This document shows positions 10,681 to 17,606 of a stretch of 41,327 nt of DNA, piece after piece. Every line of letters starts with the position of its first letter. The first letter of the stretch is position 1. Below the pieces are notes generated by a model. That model was not told where the DNA came from. It did not search any database and was given only the letters and a program-made list of their open reading frames with translations. Source of the DNA: an uncultured bacterium (GTDB lineage Bacteria; Cyanobacteriota; Vampirovibrionia; Gastranaerophilales; Gastranaerophilaceae); NCBI GenBank assembly GCA_900547155.1, contig URFH01000022.1:1-41327 (forward strand). The letters run 5' to 3'. The translations under genes were made by a program, and so were the position numbers.

Positions 10681-11949
10681 ATGCTTTTATTCTTTGTGTT
10701 TTATAATTTAGTTTTGATTTCGGCGGCTATTTTGCTTTTGCCGGTAATACTTGCGGCGTTTTTGATTCAGCCGAAGTTTCGTGCGGGATTTTTTGAAAAA
10801 ATCGGATTTTATAATATAAAACCTGAAAATAAGCATACAATTATGTTCCATGCTGTTTCCGTGGGCGAGGTTAATGCAGTGGAAACGCTTATAAAACGCA
10901 CCCGCGAAGAATTTCCCGAAAGCAGAATCGTGCTCACCACCACCACAAAAACAGGTCAGGAAATCGCCCGCAAAAAGCTCTCAAATACCGTGGATGTAAT
11001 AACTTATTTTCCCTATGATTTTGCGTTCTCGGTGTTTTCTTTGCTCCATAAGGCGAAACCGGACGTAATTCTTATCGCGGAAACCGAAATCTGGCCGGAT
11101 TTTATGTATATTGCAAAAAAAATGGAAATCCCTGTTTATATCGTAAACGGGCGGCTTTCACCCAATTCTTATAAGGGTTATAAAAATTTCTCGTTCTTTT
11201 TCAAGCCGATTTTGAGCCTTTATAAGGGGATTTTGATGCAAACCGAGGGGGATGCGCAAAGAATTCGCGATGTGGGCGCAAAACCTGAAATAACACAGGT
11301 TATGGGTAATTTGAAATTTGATATTAATAAAAATATTGACGATGCAGCCATTGAATCGCTGAAAAATGAGATGGAACTCGCTCAAAACCGCCTTATTATT
11401 GCGGCGAGCACCCATAAAGGCGAAGATGAGATTCTTTTGGACGCTTTTTGTGAGATAAAAAAAGAATTTCCCGATGTAAAATTCATGATTGCGCCGCGCC
11501 ACCCCGAACGCTACGAAAGCGTCGAAAATTTGATTCAAAACACGGGATTTTCTTACGGAAAACGCTCCTCCCGCGATAATTTTGCCCAAAACGAAATAAT
11601 AATGCTTGATACAATGGGCGAATTGATGAAATTTTTCTCAATTTGTACATTTGCGTTCATCGGCGGAAGTTTTTCTTCAACAGGCGGCCACAACCCGCTC
11701 GAGGCGAACATCTGGGACAAACCGGTGCTTTCCGGGGATTGCGTTTTTAATTTTAAAGACATTTACGCGTTTTTAACAAAAACAAAAGCCGCAAAGCTTG
11801 TAAAAACGCCTGAGGAACTCAAAAAAGCAATGAAACACCTTCTGGAGGATGAAACATATTACAAAGAAGCCTGCGAGGATGCGGCAAAAATCTTTGAGCA
11901 GAACCGCGGAGCAGTTGATTTTGTTATCAAAACGATGAAAAACGAATGA
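10681..11949 (+). CDS. waaA: 3-deoxy-D-manno-octulosonic acid (Kdo) transferase
   Basis: WaaA (KdtA) moves Kdo from CMP-Kdo onto the lipid A precursor at the cytoplasmic face of the inner membrane, so the organism should make lipopolysaccharide. The 422-residue length is typical. An N-terminal membrane anchor (1-28) is followed by the GT-B N-domain with FHAVSVGEVNAVETLI, the motif IAETEIWPDFMY and VNGRLSPNSYKGY. The C-domain has MIAPRHPERYE and the sugar-nucleotide region GGSFSSTGGHNPLEA. recF starts 13 bases after the stop. Whether it adds one, two or more Kdo units cannot be read from the sequence. Confidence 0.95.
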   Translation: MLLFFVFYNLVLISAAILLLPVILAAFLIQPKFRAGFFEKIGFYNIKPENKHTIMFHAVSVGEVNAVETLIKRTREEFPESRIVLTTTTKTGQEIARKKLSNTVDVITYFPYDFAFSVFSLLHKAKPDVILIAETEIWPDFMYIAKKMEIPVYIVNGRLSPNSYKGYKNFSFFFKPILSLYKGILMQTEGDAQRIRDVGAKPEITQVMGNLKFDINKNIDDAAIESLKNEMELAQNRLIIAASTHKGEDEILLDAFCEIKKEFPDVKFMIAPRHPERYESVENLIQNTGFSYGKRSSRDNFAQNEIIMLDTMGELMKFFSICTFAFIGGSFSSTGGHNPLEANIWDKPVLSGDCVFNFKDIYAFLTKTKAAKLVKTPEELKKAMKHLLEDETYYKEACEDAAKIFEQNRGAVDFVIKTMKNE

Positions 11950-11962
11950 ACAAATAAAAATT

Positions 11963-13093
11963 ATGTACGTCAAATCATTAGAGCTCAAAAATTACAGAAA
12001 TTACGAAAATCTTAAAATAAATCTCAATTCCGACAAAATACTGTTTGTCGGGAAAAATGCACAGGGAAAAACGAACCTGCTCGAGGCAATTTATTACATG
12101 TCCTGCCTGAATTCGGCGCGCGCAAAGAACGATACTGAAATAATCAGCTGGAGTAAAGAATTTATGCGCCTCAAACTCGAAATGTCGCGTCAGGAGCTGG
12201 ATTCTACGCTCGAAATTTTCAGCGCGCCGCCTAAAAAACGCGAAATGTTTGTAAACGGTGTTAAAAAGCGCAAATCCTCGGAGTTTTGTTCAAATTTGTG
12301 CGTGGTTTCTTTTTCGGTTAATGACCTGCTGCTTTTGCGCGGAACCCCTGATGATCGGCGCGGCTGGCTGGATATGGCGATAAGCCAGATTTATCCTGCA
12401 TATCTTGACAGAATCGCAAAATACAACAAAATTCGCGTCCAAAAAGGCAGCCATTTGCGAGAAATCAAAGGAAATCTTCAGGCAAACCGCGATATTCTTG
12501 ATGTTTTGAATACGCAGCTGATTGTTGCGGGAAGCAACATAATTTATTTACGTTTAAAATTCCTGCGTGAGTTGCAAAAAATTGCCAAAGAAAAACACCT
12601 GAAAATCGCTGAAAAAGAAGACTTTTTTATGGAATATAACTCCTCTGTTATTGATACGCTCGGTTTTGATGCGGAAATTCCTTATTCTGTTGAAGATATT
12701 GCGTTTGTTTTTGATGAAAAGCTCAAATCCCGTCAGGACGAAGAAATTATTCGTGCTCAGGCTGTTGTCGGGCCGCACCGTGACGATGTTTTTTATTATA
12801 TAAACGGAATTGATTCGAGAAAATTTGCCTCACAGGGGCAGCAAAGGACGATTGTTTTGAGTTTGAAGCTTGCCGAGCTGGAGCTTATTAAAGAAAAAAT
12901 CGGTGATACGCCGGTTTTGCTTCTGGATGATGTTCTTGCCGAGCTGGACAACCTCCGCCAGAATTATTTGCTCAACGCAATCGGAAACGAAACCCAGACC
13001 ATAATTACGTCGGTTGATACGGTGCTTTTCGGCGATGATTATCTGAAAAACGTCGAAGTTTTTAATATTAGCGGCGGGGAGGTTAGCTTTTAG
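11963..13093 (+). CDS. recF: DNA replication and repair protein RecF
   Basis: RecF is an SMC-like ATPase that, with RecO and RecR, loads RecA at single-strand gaps. The 376 residues contain KNYRNYENL at the N-terminus, Walker A GKNAQGKTN (30-38), the RecF motif RRGWLDMAISQIYPAYL, the ABC signature region FASQGQQRTIVLSLKLAE (about 287) and Walker B VLLLDDVLAELD (about 317). It follows waaA by 13 bases with little Shine-Dalgarno signal, so expression probably depends on read-through from waaA. It is not next to dnaA/dnaN here, unlike in many bacteria. Confidence 0.95.
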   Translation: MYVKSLELKNYRNYENLKINLNSDKILFVGKNAQGKTNLLEAIYYMSCLNSARAKNDTEIISWSKEFMRLKLEMSRQELDSTLEIFSAPPKKREMFVNGVKKRKSSEFCSNLCVVSFSVNDLLLLRGTPDDRRGWLDMAISQIYPAYLDRIAKYNKIRVQKGSHLREIKGNLQANRDILDVLNTQLIVAGSNIIYLRLKFLRELQKIAKEKHLKIAEKEDFFMEYNSSVIDTLGFDAEIPYSVEDIAFVFDEKLKSRQDEEIIRAQAVVGPHRDDVFYYINGIDSRKFASQGQQRTIVLSLKLAELELIKEKIGDTPVLLLDDVLAELDNLRQNYLLNAIGNETQTIITSVDTVLFGDDYLKNVEVFNISGGEVSF

Positions 13094-13225
13094 GGGGTTC
13101 ATGGCTTAGGACGGGATTCAGGGGGTGGTTTTTCCGTGCAATTTCCCCCGACAAAAACTCAATTTTCTGTAAAAATCGCATTTTTAAGGTAGAATTAAAA
13201 AGAAAAAATCAAATGCGGAGGGAAA

Positions 13226-13825
13226 ATGATTGAGATTTTAATTGCAATCCTGCTCGGGTACCTTATCGGGTCTATTCCGACCGGATATATAATTGTAAAA
13301 TTAATGACCGGACAGGATATCAGAACCGTGGGCTCCGGCTCAACCGGCGCTACGAACGTAAAAAGGGTTCTGGGGAAAAAATGGTTCTTCATTGTTATGA
13401 TTCTTGACGCAATAAAGGGCGCAATCCCCGTTCTGCTTGCGGTTTTTTTCCTGCATGCGTACCAAAAATTCGGAATAACGCCGGTTTGCGCCGCAGCTGC
13501 CGTCTTAATCGGTCACAGCCGTTCGATTTTCTTAAAATTCACCGGCGGAAAGTCCGTAGCGTCAGGCGTAGGCACGATTCTGGCGCTATGTTGGCAGGTT
13601 GGCCTTTTAATTGCCCTAATCTGGGGAATAATCACCTATTCGACAAAATACGTTTCAGTCGGCTCAATAATTGCCCTCGCGCTCTCGCCAATATTGATGT
13701 TTGCCTTTAAACAGCCCGCCGGATACATTGTTTATTGCGCAATCGGCGCGATTTACATCATCTGGCTGCATAGAGAAAACATAAAACGCCTCATCAAAGG
13801 CAACGAAAACAAAGTGAGGGAATAA
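13226..13825 (+). CDS. plsY: Acyl-phosphate:glycerol-3-phosphate acyltransferase PlsY
   Basis: PlsY is an integral membrane enzyme that acylates glycerol-3-phosphate with acyl-phosphate, the first step of phospholipid synthesis. The 199 residues contain the three family motifs: IGSIPTGYII near the N-terminus, the phosphate-binding GSGSTGATNVKRVLG (about 36-50), and GHSRSIFLKFTGGKSVASG (about 93-111). Several membrane segments are predicted, as expected. A GCGGAGGG ribosome binding site precedes the ATG. The stop overlaps the start of the malic enzyme gene (TAATG). Its substrate is made by GpsA, encoded at 28.7 kb. Confidence 0.95.
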   Translation: MIEILIAILLGYLIGSIPTGYIIVKLMTGQDIRTVGSGSTGATNVKRVLGKKWFFIVMILDAIKGAIPVLLAVFFLHAYQKFGITPVCAAAAVLIGHSRSIFLKFTGGKSVASGVGTILALCWQVGLLIALIWGIITYSTKYVSVGSIIALALSPILMFAFKQPAGYIVYCAIGAIYIIWLHRENIKRLIKGNENKVRE

Positions 13826-15342
13826 TGCCGCAATATCAGGGTTTTAAGGTCGTTACAAAAATTCCGGTCGATTCAAAAGAGATACTTTCTCTTGTTTATA
13901 CGCCGGGCGTGGGCTCATCGTGCCTTAAAATCAGCGAAAACCCTGAATTGACGCAGGTTTTGACAAATAAACTGAACTCCGTTGCGGTAATTGCTTTTGA
14001 TTATGAAATTGCGCTGAAACGGGCGCTATTTTTGAAAAGCGCGCTGATGATTGACGCTTATCCGCTTTGCGTCAAGAATTCTGTGCAAAAAGATGATTTA
14101 AAACTGGTCGTAGAAAACATTGAGCCGAATTTTTGCGGAATTGACCTTAGCCAGATTGCAGAATTTGCTCAGAATATTGATTTTCAGGTGCAAATCCCTG
14201 TTTTAACCCAGCCTGTTCCCGATTTGAGGGATTTTTTCGGTGCAATCTCAAGAAATATTTTCAAATTCGACCCCTCAAAGCTTTCAGGCACGACAAATGA
14301 AAAATCGCTTGAGCTGCATGAGCTTGCGGGCGGGGTGATTGAAACGGAACTAACAGGAGATAAAAGACGCAAGCCGCTTGCGGTGATTTCTGACGGGACA
14401 TCGGTTCTGGGGTTCGGAAATATCGGTGCGGAGGCGTCAATTCCCGTTCTTGAGGGAAAAATCGCGCTATATTCAGAGCTGGCGCAGGTTGACGCGATTC
14501 CGCTGGCTTTGAAAACGCAAAATCCTGATGAAATCATAAAAATCGCACAAATTCTCGCTGATTCGTTTTCGGGGATTCATCTTGAGGATATTGCGGCGCC
14601 TGCGTGTTTTAAGGTCGAAAATTCGCTCATTGAAACCTTAAAAATTCCCGTTTTTCACGATGACCAGCATGGTTCGGCGATAATTGTTCTTGCGGGGCTT
14701 TTGAACTCGCTTGTGCTTGAAAAAAAAGAGCTTTCAGGGGTAAAAATTGTCATAAACGGCGCCGGAGCAGCAGGAAGCGCAACTGCACGGCTTCTTGCGT
14801 TTGCAGGGGCGAAAAATATAAAACTCTGCGACATAAACGGCGCAGTTTACCCGAATCGCCCCGAAAATGACGAAAATCTTGAAGAACTCGCAAAATTAAC
14901 CAATCCGGACGGTCAAAAATCTTCTCTTTCTGAAATTATCAAGGGCGCGGATGTTTTTATCGGGCTTTCAAAGGGAAATATCCTGACGGACGAAATGGTT
15001 CTGTCAATGGCGGAAAATCCCGTGATTTTTGCGCTCGCAAACCCTGTTCCTGAAATAATGCCCGATAAAGCGGAGCATGACGGCGCGTATATTGTCGCCA
15101 CAGGGCGCAGTGATTTCCCGAATCAGATAAATAATTCGCTGGCGTTCCCGGGGCTTTTAAAAGGGGTGCTTGACGCAGGGCTTGAGCGGATTACGGACGA
15201 AATAAAACTCGAATGCGCATTAACAATCGCGTCGCTTGTGCCGGAGGACGAACTTTCGCGTGAAAAAATCGTTCCTGACGGGCTGGATATGCGTGTTACG
15301 CAGAGCATTGCCGCAATGATTTGTGCAAAATTCAGGGTTTAG
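13825..15342 (+). CDS. Malic enzyme-family protein with an internal N-terminal duplication
   Basis: Malic enzymes convert malate to pyruvate and CO2 with reduction of NAD(P). The C-terminal two thirds are clearly this family: ISDGTSVLGFGNIG (188-201), LEGK with the catalytic-type Lys (about 212), the metal-binding HLEDIAAP (252-259), FHDDQHGSA (277-285) and the nucleotide-binding NGAGAAGSATARLL (311-324). The catalytic Tyr motif YTPGV is at 25-29. Residues 46-135 look like a worn second copy of the module at about 183-282: AVIAFDYEIAL, MIDAYPLCVKN and CGIDLSQIA parallel AVISDGTSVLG, QVDAIPLALKT and SGIHLEDIA. The copy has lost the metal ligands (SQ for ED). At 505 residues it is longer than the usual ~390-460-residue short form. 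It is translationally coupled to plsY. Confidence 0.85.
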   Translation: MPQYQGFKVVTKIPVDSKEILSLVYTPGVGSSCLKISENPELTQVLTNKLNSVAVIAFDYEIALKRALFLKSALMIDAYPLCVKNSVQKDDLKLVVENIEPNFCGIDLSQIAEFAQNIDFQVQIPVLTQPVPDLRDFFGAISRNIFKFDPSKLSGTTNEKSLELHELAGGVIETELTGDKRRKPLAVISDGTSVLGFGNIGAEASIPVLEGKIALYSELAQVDAIPLALKTQNPDEIIKIAQILADSFSGIHLEDIAAPACFKVENSLIETLKIPVFHDDQHGSAIIVLAGLLNSLVLEKKELSGVKIVINGAGAAGSATARLLAFAGAKNIKLCDINGAVYPNRPENDENLEELAKLTNPDGQKSSLSEIIKGADVFIGLSKGNILTDEMVLSMAENPVIFALANPVPEIMPDKAEHDGAYIVATGRSDFPNQINNSLAFPGLLKGVLDAGLERITDEIKLECALTIASLVPEDELSREKIVPDGLDMRVTQSIAAMICAKFRV

Positions 15343-15871
15343 GCTTTCTTGTGAAAATGTTTTTGAACCAATCCCCGACAGCCGTTGCTTTTGCGCCGAC
15401 CCATGCCGAGGCGGCTTTATATTTTGTAGAAATCCAGTTTCCTGCTTGTTTGTACCAGGGATTTGCGCTTCCTGCCGGAGCGGGGGCGGGTTTTGGGGCG
15501 GATTTGAAGAGTTTTGTTATAAAATCTTTGCCTTTGTAGATTCCGAACCCTGCCAGACCTGCAATAAGCAGCCCTGCGGCGACTTTTTTGGCTGTATCCC
15601 ATCCGTTTTTCTTATGGGGGGCTTCCGGCAGCGGAGGCGGGGTCTGAGGCTGGTATGTATCCTGCTTAGGGCCGTAAACTTCACCGCGACGCGGCACATT
15701 GGGCAGTCCGTCCGGCAAAATTTGCCCCGGAACTGTCGGAACACCGGCTCTTTGCGCAACATAATTCTGTAAATACGGCGAAGGCTCGCCGGTTATATAT
15801 CCCACAACATCATCGGCAACGATACCGTGCGTTGTCAACAAATCAAAACAGTTTGGATAAATTGGATTCAT
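15332..15871 (-). CDS. Unknown proline-rich single-pass membrane protein
   Basis: I do not recognise this 179-residue protein. An N-terminal soluble part (1-50, with NCFDLLTTHGIVADDVVGYITG) leads to a Pro-rich linker (about 55-85), one hydrophobic segment (about 95-112, VAAGLLIAGLAGFGIYKG), a Pro/Ala stretch (APKPAPAPAG) and a basic C-terminus rich in Trp and Lys. The gene lies 63 bases downstream of glmU on the same strand, and its 3' end overlaps the convergent malic enzyme gene by 11 bases. Its start codon abuts a large inverted repeat (15872-15928) that may control translation. The Pro-rich parts suggest a spacer across the envelope, which is only an inference. Confidence 0.75.
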   Translation of the reverse strand: MNPIYPNCFDLLTTHGIVADDVVGYITGEPSPYLQNYVAQRAGVPTVPGQILPDGLPNVPRRGEVYGPKQDTYQPQTPPPLPEAPHKKNGWDTAKKVAAGLLIAGLAGFGIYKGKDFITKLFKSAPKPAPAPAGSANPWYKQAGNWISTKYKAASAWVGAKATAVGDWFKNIFTRKPKP

Positions 15872-15928
15872 AATTTTTTCTCACACTAATACTTACATGT
15901 ATATAAAGTATTTTTGCGAGAAAAAATT
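15872..15928 (-). promoter_or_regulatory. Nested inverted repeat next to a start codon
   Basis: Two perfect nested stems are visible. The outer is 11 bp (AATTTTTTCTC at 15872-15882 with GAGAAAAAATT at 15918-15928). The inner is 7 bp (AATACTT at 15888-15894 with AAGTATT at 15906-15912). The internal loops are symmetrical, 5 bases each, and the apical loop is 11 bases. The outer arm touches the ATG at 15871, so the weak GAGAAA ribosome-binding region would be paired in the glmU read-through transcript. Confidence 0.55.
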
Positions 15929-15934
15929 GCCTTT

Positions 15935-17221
15935 TTATTTTAATTTTTTGAACCAATCTGCAAAAACTTTCAGCGGCGCGCGTGTCAAACCGAGCGCAAA
16001 TGCAGGAATATCCTTAGAAACAACCGTTCCTGCGCCGATGGATGATTGTTCGCCGAGCTCAACAGGCGCTACCAGCACGGAATTTGAGCCGGTGCTTGCG
16101 CCGTCTTTCACAACTGTGCGGAATTTTTCTTTTGTTGCATGGTTGTAGTTTGCCGTTATGGTTCCTGCGCCGATATTTACGTTGCTTCCGAGCTCGGAAT
16201 CGCCGATGTAGCTTAAATGTGATACGTTTGTGTGATTTTTGATTTTTGAATTTTTTATTTCAACAAAATTTCCGATTTTAACGCCCTCGCCGAGCTCAAC
16301 TCCGCCCCTCAAACGCGCAAAAGGCCCGATTTTGCAATCTTTTCCGATTATGTTTTTCCCTTCAATGTATGTGCAGGGGTAAATTATCACGTCGGGTGCA
16401 ATTTCGGTTTCGGGTGAAATAAATGTTGTTTCGGGGTCAACAATTGTCACGCCGTCCTCCAAAAGCCGGTTTATAACGCGGTTTTTGAGGATTTTTGCAG
16501 CTTCGGCAAGATGAGTTTTTGAATTTATTCCGAAAGATTCTTCATTGTTTTCAAGAATGTAGGATTGCGCTTTCAAACCCTGTGAAATCGCCCATTTTAC
16601 AATATCTGTGAGGTAATATTCGCCCTGTGCGTTGTTTGAATCAAGGCTCAGGAACGCCGGTGAAATTTCCGCCCAGTTGATGAGATAAACGCCCGTATTG
16701 ATTTCTTTTACGGCTTTTTGTTCGGGGTTTGCGTCTTTTTCTTCGACGATTGCGCAAAGATTGCCGTTTTCGCTGCGGATTATTCGCCCGTAATTTTGCG
16801 GATTTTCAAAGATTGCCGACATAACGCTCAAAGAGGCGTTGTTTTTGCGATGATTTTCGATGAATTTTTTCAAAGTTTCTGCCGTCAAAAGCGGTGTATC
16901 TCCGCAGAGGATAAGAACTTCGCCCGAAAACCCTTTCAGGTCTTCAAAAGCCTGATAAGCAGCATGACCTGTGCCGAGCTGGGGTGATTGGAGCAGGCAT
17001 TTTGCGTTTTCGTAGTTTTTTTTGACGAAATTTTCGACTTCTTCGGCCTTATGCCCTACGATTACGTAGTTTTGGGAAACTTCGCCGGTTTTGTTCACTT
17101 CGTCGATTACATATCCCAGCAGTTCTTTGTTAAAAATTTTATGCAGAACCTTGGGCGTTTCAGATTTCATTCTGGTGCCTTTTCCTGCCGCAAGGATTAT
17201 TGATTTTACGTTTTTCTCCAT
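15935..17221 (-). CDS. glmU: Bifunctional UDP-N-acetylglucosamine pyrophosphorylase / glucosamine-1-phosphate acetyltransferase
   Basis: GlmU makes UDP-GlcNAc for peptidoglycan and lipid A in two steps: acetylation of glucosamine-1-phosphate, then uridylylation. Residues 1-230 are the uridyltransferase domain, with IILAAGKGTRMKSETPKVLH (8-27) and LLQSPQLGTGHAAYQA. The C-terminal part is a left-handed beta-helix of hexapeptide repeats (about 250-400) with RLRGGVELGEGVKIGNFVEIKN and NIGAGTITANYNHATK, which carries acetyltransferase active-site residues. At 428 residues it is slightly shorter than E. coli GlmU (about 456), mainly at the C-terminal tail. It is the first gene of a minus-strand unit with the unknown protein at 15332. 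Confidence 0.95.
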   Translation of the reverse strand: MEKNVKSIILAAGKGTRMKSETPKVLHKIFNKELLGYVIDEVNKTGEVSQNYVIVGHKAEEVENFVKKNYENAKCLLQSPQLGTGHAAYQAFEDLKGFSGEVLILCGDTPLLTAETLKKFIENHRKNNASLSVMSAIFENPQNYGRIIRSENGNLCAIVEEKDANPEQKAVKEINTGVYLINWAEISPAFLSLDSNNAQGEYYLTDIVKWAISQGLKAQSYILENNEESFGINSKTHLAEAAKILKNRVINRLLEDGVTIVDPETTFISPETEIAPDVIIYPCTYIEGKNIIGKDCKIGPFARLRGGVELGEGVKIGNFVEIKNSKIKNHTNVSHLSYIGDSELGSNVNIGAGTITANYNHATKEKFRTVVKDGASTGSNSVLVAPVELGEQSSIGAGTVVSKDIPAFALGLTRAPLKVFADWFKKLK

Positions 17222-17336
17222 TTCTCGCTCCGTTTTTTCTCTTTTTAATTAATAATATACCGCCCGCATTCTATTTGCAAAAATTTACCCTCATAAAAAA
17301 CAAAAACTCGCGCAGGCGCTTGTTTTTCCCTAAAGA

Positions 17337-17372
17337 GTAAGCCCTCTCCCGAAGGGCGAGGGAGAGGAAATA
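17337..17372. repeat. Small GC-rich palindrome of the CCCTCTCCC type
   Basis: GCCCTCTCCC, a short GAAG-type loop and a GGGCGAGGGAGAGG arm form an imperfect hairpin. Similar CCCTCTCCC-containing palindromes occur at about 28664-28696 and at the right end of the window (about 41266-41327). Confidence 0.5.
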
Positions 17373-17395
17373 CCCCCCATCTCCTCAAAACCCAC

Positions 17396-17418
17396 AAAAA
17401 AAAGACCGCAAAGCGGTC
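17396..17418 (-). terminator. Orphan intrinsic terminator on the minus strand
   Basis: GACCGC (17404-17409) pairs with GCGGTC (17413-17418) around an AAA loop. On the minus strand it is followed by a run of eight U. No minus-strand gene precedes it, since the next genes to the right are on the plus strand. It therefore implies a short minus-strand transcript starting in the region 17420-17500. Confidence 0.65.
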
Positions 17419-17490
17419 GTGGTAAATAGTTTACGAGTGAGAGTGGAATATGCACATTGTTATATTATTAAAATCTATTAATTTCTTGAA
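17397..17490 (-). ncRNA. Candidate small RNA with its own promoter
   Basis: On the minus strand, a -35 TTCAAG (17490-17485), a 17-bp spacer and a -10 TAATAT (17467-17462) stand about 50 bases before the orphan terminator at 17396-17418. The predicted transcript is about 60 nt (from near 17455). It contains an ATG-initiated 8-codon frame, MCIFHSHS, which would be almost leaderless and is probably fortuitous. This is sequence inference only. The rest of the 385-base gap between glmU and the glycosyltransferase gene holds the small palindrome at 17337 and AT-rich sequence. Confidence 0.35.
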
Positions 17491-17606
17491 TCAGCCACTT
17501 GTATAAATCTGTTTATCTATTAGGATTATTTAAGAGAATAATTTTTTTAATCGGGAATAGATAAAACACAAAAAACGGAGTAAATAGCCGGCAGAAAGGA
17601 GAAAAA

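Noticed and set aside
15323..15772. Plus-strand open frame of about 149 codons opposite the unknown proline-rich protein
   Set aside because: Cys/Arg-rich composition typical of a shadow frame; the minus-strand frame has a sensible membrane protein layout and leader.
17430..17457. Histidine-type leader peptide MCIFHSHS on the minus strand
   Set aside because: Only two His codons, no ribosome binding site, no his gene downstream and no alternative hairpins.
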